Assembly: GCA_021821585.1 (NCBI GenBank)
Contig: JAKACF010000112.1
Location: 1-8,917 of the forward strand
Source: Actinomycetes bacterium
GTDB lineage: Bacteria; Actinomycetota; Acidimicrobiia; Acidimicrobiales; Bog-793
Direction of reading: 5' to 3'
DNA length: 8,917 bases
This document shows positions 5,111 to 8,917 of the stretch, piece after piece (the first letter of the stretch is position 1; each line of letters begins with the position of its first letter). A program made the translations under genes and the position numbers. The notes below the pieces were generated by a model. That model was given only the letters and a program-made list of their open reading frames with translations, was not told the origin of the DNA and did no database searches.

Positions 5111-5569
5111 TCACTGACCGCGGGACTGGTAGGCAGGCCACGAGCTGACGGTCTCGCAGCCGACGTCTTCCGGCGTCACGTCTCGGACTGCCTCGGCGAG
5201 TTGCCAACGGTGGCCGCCGGGGTCCTCGAGCGTGCAATCGCGCTCGCCGTACTCTCGGTCGACGGGCGCCGCGAGCACGACCGCCCCCTCCTCGCGGGCG
5301 CGAGCGAACGCGGCGTCGACGTCGTCGACCCTGAGGCGGAGCAGGTGGCTGTACCCGCCCTCGAGCGGGGGGCGCCGGTCGCCGTCGGCATCGGCCACGA
5401 TCACCGCCCCGTCGTCTCCGAAGGCCATCTGGGAGCGGTGGTCCTCGCCGATACGGGTGCGCTCGACGAACCCGAACGCCGAGATCAAGAACGCCACCGC
5501 CGCCCGCACGTCCCGGTACACGAGGACCGGAACGACCGAGGGCGGAGGCACCGACCGGTTGATCTTCAT
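5111..5569 (-). CDS. VOC superfamily (glyoxalase/bleomycin-resistance-like) protein
   Basis: A 152-aa cytoplasmic protein of the vicinal-oxygen-chelate fold. The first beta-alpha-beta module is VVPVLVYRDVRAAVAFL (12-28), then FGFVERTRIGEDHRSQMAFG (32-51) and AVIVAD (55-60). The second is SHLLRLRVDDVDAAFARA (74-91), then EYGERDCTLEDPGGHRW (106-122), the usual C-terminal signature. The final segment DVTPEDVG (130-137) resembles a subgroup of actinobacterial proteins simply called glyoxalase. The reading frame extends 40 residues upstream, but the ATG at 5569 has a strong AGGAG site five bases before it and begins exactly at the domain, so it is the chosen start. Substrate and metal cannot be told from the sequence; antibiotic or aldehyde handling are only family-level possibilities. 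It is convergent with ctaG and divergent from the DUF2252 gene. Confidence 0.88.
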   Translation of the reverse strand: MKINRSVPPPSVVPVLVYRDVRAAVAFLISAFGFVERTRIGEDHRSQMAFGDDGAVIVADADGDRRPPLEGGYSHLLRLRVDDVDAAFARAREEGAVVLAAPVDREYGERDCTLEDPGGHRWQLAEAVRDVTPEDVGCETVSSWPAYQSRGQ

Positions 5570-5939
5570 GGTGGCTCCTTCCTTCCCGAACGGCCGCCCA
5601 TCCTCGCTTGGGATGCTCCGGTACTCCGACGGCACGAGCCTCGCACGCGACGGCGCCCAGCGGGAGGCGTCGGCGCCGTGCTCACCCAAAGCAGGTGATG
5701 CCTCTCACCGCGCTCGGGCGCCATCCTGCGGCGATGACGTCATCGCCTCCTCGCCGATGAGCGGGCTCGCCACGAGGAAGGGAGACGGCCGTCGGCGGCG
5801 CGGAACGCCGGCGACAGATCGTCCCGTCTCCGGCGCTTCCGGGATCCGGACGCGGGCGAGGACGGGGCGGGCGGCACGACCCGGGGGAGTGCCACCGCAT
5901 GCGCAGGTCGCGGGACGCGGGTGAGGAGGTGTGCACACA
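5570..5939. other. Divergent intergenic region between the VOC and DUF2252 genes
   Basis: About 370 bases without a credible gene: the open frames here are shadows with no homology or ribosome-binding site. It holds the AGGAG site of the VOC gene near its left end, a CATCC-N7-GGATG inverted repeat, a weaker TCACC-N7-GGTGA repeat near 5682, the 18-bp palindrome listed separately, and the GAGGAGG site of the DUF2252 gene at its right end. I could not assign a convincing -35/-10 pair to either gene. Confidence 0.6.
5730..5747. promoter_or_regulatory. Perfect 18-bp palindrome, candidate operator
   Basis: GGCGATGACGTCATCGCC is identical to its reverse complement, with core ATGACGTCAT. It lies about 160 bases from the VOC start and 190 bases from the DUF2252 start, in non-coding DNA between two divergent genes. 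That is a typical place for a dimeric repressor or activator site. No regulator gene is adjacent, so its ligand is unknown. Confidence 0.5.
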
Positions 5940-7358
5940 GTGACGAAACTGGTGGACGACCGGCCCGGTTGGCCGATGTTCGGCGGCGAGGCCGGGGCCG
6001 ACGCCGGCCGGGCGGCTCGTAACCGGGTCCCCCGGGAGACGCATGGCGACTGGCGCCCGAAGAAGGGACGCCGCGACCCGGTCGACCTCTTGGAGTCGCA
6101 GGCGGCCCTCCGCCTGCCCGATCTGCTGCCGATCCGGTACGGGCGGATGCTCTCCTCGCCGCTGGCCTTCTACCGCGGTGCGGCGCTCGTGATGGCGAAC
6201 GACCTCGCAGGTTCACCCGCAACCGGGCTCACCGTCCAGGCCTGCGGTGACGCCCACCTGTCGAACTTCGGCCTCTTCGGCACTCCCGAGCGGGCCATCG
6301 TCTTCGACATCAACGACTTCGACGAGACGCTGCCGGGTCCATGGGAGTGGGACCTGAAGCGGCTCACCGCGAGCTTTGCCATCGCCGGCCGCTACGTCGG
6401 CTTCGACGTCAAGCAGCGCAACGAGATCGTGACTGCGTGCGCCCGGTCGTACCGGCTGGCGATGCGGCAGTTCGCTGCCATGAAGGCGATCGACGTCTGG
6501 TATGCCCGTCTGGACTCGACGGTGATGCAGCAGTGGAGGTCGCAGGTCACCAACTCCCAGGTGAAGAAGGTCCAGCGGATAGTCGCCAAGGCGCGCTCGA
6601 GGGACAGCACCCGTGCGCTGTCCAAGCTCGCGACGAGCGAAGGCGGCAATCACCGGTTCCTCTCACAGCCTCCCCTGCTCGTCCCGCTCTCGGAGCTCTT
6701 CGGCGCCGACGACCGGAGCAGGGTCCTCGCCTGGAGCGAGGAGCTGCTCGGGGAGTACGCGGAGAGCCTCCGCCCCGAGATGCGCCACCTCCTCGGCAAC
6801 TACCGCGTCGTCGACATGGCCCGCAAGGTCGTCGGCGTGGGAAGCGTCGGCACCCGGGGCTTCATCTACCTCCTTCAGGGCCGAGACGCCGCCGACACCC
6901 TGATCCTCCAGGCGAAAGAGGCGACAGCCTCCGTGCTGGAGGAGTTCGCCGGCGCGAGCAGATTCCCGAGGCACGGTGAGCGGGTCGTCGTCGGTCAGCG
7001 CAGCATGCAGGCCGCCAGCGACATGCTGCTGGGCTGGATCCGCACGACCGGTCTCGACGGCGTCGAGCGCGACTTCTACCTGCGCCAGCTGTGGGACTGG
7101 AAGGGATCGGCGGACGTCGAAGGGGCGCTGCCGAGCGGCATGCAGGTGTACGGGGAGATGTGCGGATGGACGCTGGCCCGGGCGCACGCAAGGACGGGGG
7201 ACGCCGTCGCCATCTCGGCCTACCTCGGATCGGGGGACGTCTTCGACCGGGCCATGAGTCGCTTCGCCGAGTCGTACGCCGACCAGAACGAGATGGACCA
7301 CCAATCCCTCGCCGAGGCGGTCAGGGAGGGTCGCATCGAGGCGCGCACCGGCCTCTAG
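5940..7358 (+). CDS. DUF2252 family protein with kinase-like motifs
   Basis: A 472-aa soluble protein clearly of the DUF2252 family, whose function is not established. Family motifs in order are RYGRM (66-70), AFYRGAA (76-82), GDAHLSNFG (103-111), FDINDFDET (122-130), WEWDLKRL (135-142), RKVVGVGSVGTRGF (295-308), LQAKEA (323-328) and HGERVVVGQR (345-354). GDAHLSN and DINDFDE resemble the catalytic loop and metal-binding acid of aminoglycoside-phosphotransferase-like kinases. GVGSVG with QAKEA resembles their glycine-rich loop and ATP lysine, but placed C-terminal to the catalytic loop. This reading is inference. GTG 5940 is preferred because GAGGAGG (5923-5929) lies ten bases upstream. GTG 5931 is in frame, but that site would be almost touching it. 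Length is normal for the family. It is divergent from the VOC gene, with no close downstream partner on the same strand. Confidence 0.9.
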   Translation: MTKLVDDRPGWPMFGGEAGADAGRAARNRVPRETHGDWRPKKGRRDPVDLLESQAALRLPDLLPIRYGRMLSSPLAFYRGAALVMANDLAGSPATGLTVQACGDAHLSNFGLFGTPERAIVFDINDFDETLPGPWEWDLKRLTASFAIAGRYVGFDVKQRNEIVTACARSYRLAMRQFAAMKAIDVWYARLDSTVMQQWRSQVTNSQVKKVQRIVAKARSRDSTRALSKLATSEGGNHRFLSQPPLLVPLSELFGADDRSRVLAWSEELLGEYAESLRPEMRHLLGNYRVVDMARKVVGVGSVGTRGFIYLLQGRDAADTLILQAKEATASVLEEFAGASRFPRHGERVVVGQRSMQAASDMLLGWIRTTGLDGVERDFYLRQLWDWKGSADVEGALPSGMQVYGEMCGWTLARAHARTGDAVAISAYLGSGDVFDRAMSRFAESYADQNEMDHQSLAEAVREGRIEARTGL

Positions 7359-7809
7359 CGGTCCTCTCCGCGTCCGGCGCTACAGACACCGGCACCCCCG
7401 GGTAGCTGTCACGGTGACCTGAACGGCGCCCGCTTCGCACTTGCCGGTTCCTGGCCGACCGCGAGCCGCCGCCGGTCCGGTGACGGGGGTGTCCGTCGGC
7501 CCTGACGTTCTCCGTCGATCGGGACGGCTGACGCCGCACGTCCTGCAGGCTCCGCCGTCGGCGCCCAGGACTCAGGTCTTCGTTGACCTCATCGCCGTCG
7601 AGGGGCGGCTCGGAATGCTCGCCAGACGAACGGGCGGGGAGAGGAGCGCCCGGTGACCAGCCCCCCGACCTCGTAGCGGGGCGTCTGAGGCTGGGTAACG
7701 TCGGCCACAGCCCGCCCGCTCGGCGGCCCGTCGCTCACGCGACATGATGCAGGTGCCGCCTAGCCTTCTGCGAGACGAGATGCCCCCACTCCGAGACCAT
7801 CCCTCCCCC
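7359..7809. other. Long gene-poor stretch before the MFS gene
   Basis: About 450 bases with no gene I can support. The one plus-strand open frame (7441-7656, 71 codons) lacks a ribosome-binding site and has no recognisable domain. Small structures seen are the palindrome GTCAC-G-GTGAC (7408-7418), an AGGTC-N6-GACCT repeat near 7575 and a CCCCG/CGGGG hairpin near 7665. Near the right end, TAGCCT (7761-7766) could be a -10 box for the MFS gene. A decayed gene is possible but not demonstrable. Confidence 0.5.
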
Positions 7810-8917
7810 ATGAGCGCAGCTCGGTCGCGGCGGCAGCCGGCGAGCGTGGCGCTGGCCATCGCCCTCGCGACGACCGGGGTGCTCCCGGTGTTCCTCACCG
7901 GTGCCCTCTCCGTGCAGATCGAGGCTGGCCTCCACGTCGGACCGACGGCCATCGGGGGTGCCGTGGCGACCTACTTCGCAGCCTCGGCGCTCAGCTCGGT
8001 CCGAGCAGGGCGGCTGGCCGAGCGAGTCGGCCCCTTCAAGGTCATGCTCGTCGCCGTCGGGCTGGCATTGGTCGCCCTTCTCGGCATCGGCCTCGTCGTC
8101 ACCTCCGTGTACGTCCTGCTCCCGTTCCTCGTCGCCGGCGGGCTCTCGAATGGAGCCATGCAACCGGCCGTGAACCTGCTCCTCGCGAGGGCGGTCGACG
8201 AGCATCGGCAGGGTCTCGCCTTCGGCATCAAGCAGGCGGCCATTCCGAGCGCCACTCTGCTGTCGGGGATCGCGGTGCCCGCCCTCGCCCTGACGGCGGG
8301 GTGGCACGCCGCCTACCTTGCCGCGGCCGGGGTCGGGCTGGTCGTCGGTGCCGTCCTCGTCCTCGGTGGGAGGCGGCTCGTGCCCACGGGCGGCACCGCC
8401 GACGTGCGACCCCGCGCAGTGGACGAGCGCGACGACCGAGGCACGGCAGCCAGGCCCGGGGGGACCTTCGATCTCCGGCCGCTCGTCTTCCTGGCGACCG
8501 CCATGGCGTGCGCCGTGGCGGCGGCGAACGCGCTCGGCTCCTTCGTCGTCGCGGGGGCCGTCCACGACGGAGTCGGCCCAGGCCTCGCCGGGCTGCTGTC
8601 GGCCGCCGGGAGCGTCGTCGGGCTGTCGGCGCGGGTGGGGTTCGGCTGGCGAGCGGACCGCACGGGCCTGCGCGGCCGGCGGGCGGCCAACGCCCACCTC
8701 GAGACGGTTGCCGTCTTGATCGCGGTGGGCGCGCTCGGCTACGGCATGCTGGCGTTCGGGAGCGTCGTTCTGCTCGTTCCGGCCGTACTCATCGCGTACG
8801 GCGGCGGCTGGGGCTACAACGGCCTGTTCAACCTCGCCGTGGTGCGGGCGTACCCCGAGAACCCGGGACGGGCGACGGGGGTGGCCCAGGTCGGAACGTA
8901 CGTCGGAGGGATGGTCG
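7810..8917 (+). CDS. Major facilitator superfamily transporter (cut by right edge)
   Basis: The frame is open to the window end, giving at least 369 aa of a polytopic membrane transporter. Helices are visible at about 11-33, 46-63, 77-97, 100-122, 141-161, 166-187, then after a charged central loop (188-222) at 225-250, 257-278, 297-317 and 319-342. The motif-A region after helix 2 reads RAGRLAERVGPFKV (65-78), and its repeat after helix 8 reads GWRADRTGLRGRR (279-291). FGIKQAAIPSATLLSG (138-153) at helix 5 resembles a subgroup with KQAG/KQAA-IP motifs. Substrate and direction cannot be inferred. The start is uncertain. ATG 7810 places a short basic tail before helix 1, but no start has a good ribosome-binding site. 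ATGs at 7780, 7747 and 7744 are in frame, and TAGCCT at 7761-7766 would suit a near-leaderless start at 7780. Confidence 0.88.
   Translation, partial: MSAARSRRQPASVALAIALATTGVLPVFLTGALSVQIEAGLHVGPTAIGGAVATYFAASALSSVRAGRLAERVGPFKVMLVAVGLALVALLGIGLVVTSVYVLLPFLVAGGLSNGAMQPAVNLLLARAVDEHRQGLAFGIKQAAIPSATLLSGIAVPALALTAGWHAAYLAAAGVGLVVGAVLVLGGRRLVPTGGTADVRPRAVDERDDRGTAARPGGTFDLRPLVFLATAMACAVAAANALGSFVVAGAVHDGVGPGLAGLLSAAGSVVGLSARVGFGWRADRTGLRGRRAANAHLETVAVLIAVGALGYGMLAFGSVVLLVPAVLIAYGGGWGYNGLFNLAVVRAYPENPGRATGVAQVGTYVGGMV

Noticed and set aside
7441..7656. A 71-codon plus-strand open frame in the gap before the MFS gene.
   Set aside because: There is no ribosome-binding site, no recognised domain and Pro/Arg-rich composition. 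A short VFVDLIAVEGRLGMLA stretch looks protein-like but is too little to call a gene or pseudogene.
7735..8697. A 320-codon minus-strand open frame antisense to the MFS gene.
   Set aside because: It is Arg/Gly/Asp/Glu-rich without any domain, and the plus-strand frame is a clear MFS transporter with helices and motif A.

Overview
The window is about 70% G+C. Its coding sequences use GTG starts freely, and several genes seem to be transcribed leaderless or nearly so. A heliorhodopsin, an HTH-Clp_N regulator, a DUF2252 protein and a caa3-type CtaG together suggest a high-GC actinomycete (Actinomycetota), perhaps an Acidimicrobiia- or Thermoleophilia-like lineage. The phylum is inferred with fair confidence; the class is a guess. 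I see no insertion sequence, phage gene, tRNA, rRNA or CRISPR array.

Layout. (1) Positions 1-374, minus strand: the 5' end of a thiamine phosphate synthase gene (thiE) behind a clear TPP riboswitch and a TTGACA / TAGACC promoter. (2) Positions 407-1188, plus strand: a heliorhodopsin gene, divergent from thiE, with the retinal lysine and glutamate counterion in place. (3) Positions 1351-2838, plus strand: a PAS-GAF protein with a DosS/NarL-type histidine kinase core whose ATP-binding motifs are largely destroyed. (4) Positions 2944-3743, plus strand: a small regulator with an HTH followed by two Clp N-terminal repeats. It is preceded by a near-consensus promoter whose -35 and -10 boxes each lie in a copy of a GTCAACC-N3-GGTTGAC inverted repeat. 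(5) Positions 4004-5011, plus strand: a seven-helix CtaG-family cytochrome c oxidase assembly protein. (6) Positions 5111-5569, minus strand: a VOC/glyoxalase-like protein convergent with ctaG. (7) Positions 5940-7358, plus strand: a DUF2252 protein with kinase-like motifs in permuted order, divergent from the VOC gene across a gap holding an 18-bp perfect palindrome. (8) Position 7810 to the right edge: an MFS transporter, incomplete.

The most interesting part is positions 400-2840. A photoreceptor-type rhodopsin lies directly upstream of a soluble sensor protein that keeps its PAS, GAF and phospho-acceptor histidine regions but has probably lost ATP binding. This could be a light- or redox-signalling module in which the kinase-like protein acts as a scaffold or dimerisation partner. 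No retinal-synthesis gene, response regulator or second kinase is visible here, so the pairing rests on gene order and on known heliorhodopsin biology. The second notable element is the compact two-operator promoter of the HTH-Clp_N gene, which looks autoregulated. The remaining genes are ordinary housekeeping or accessory genes without an obvious shared pathway.
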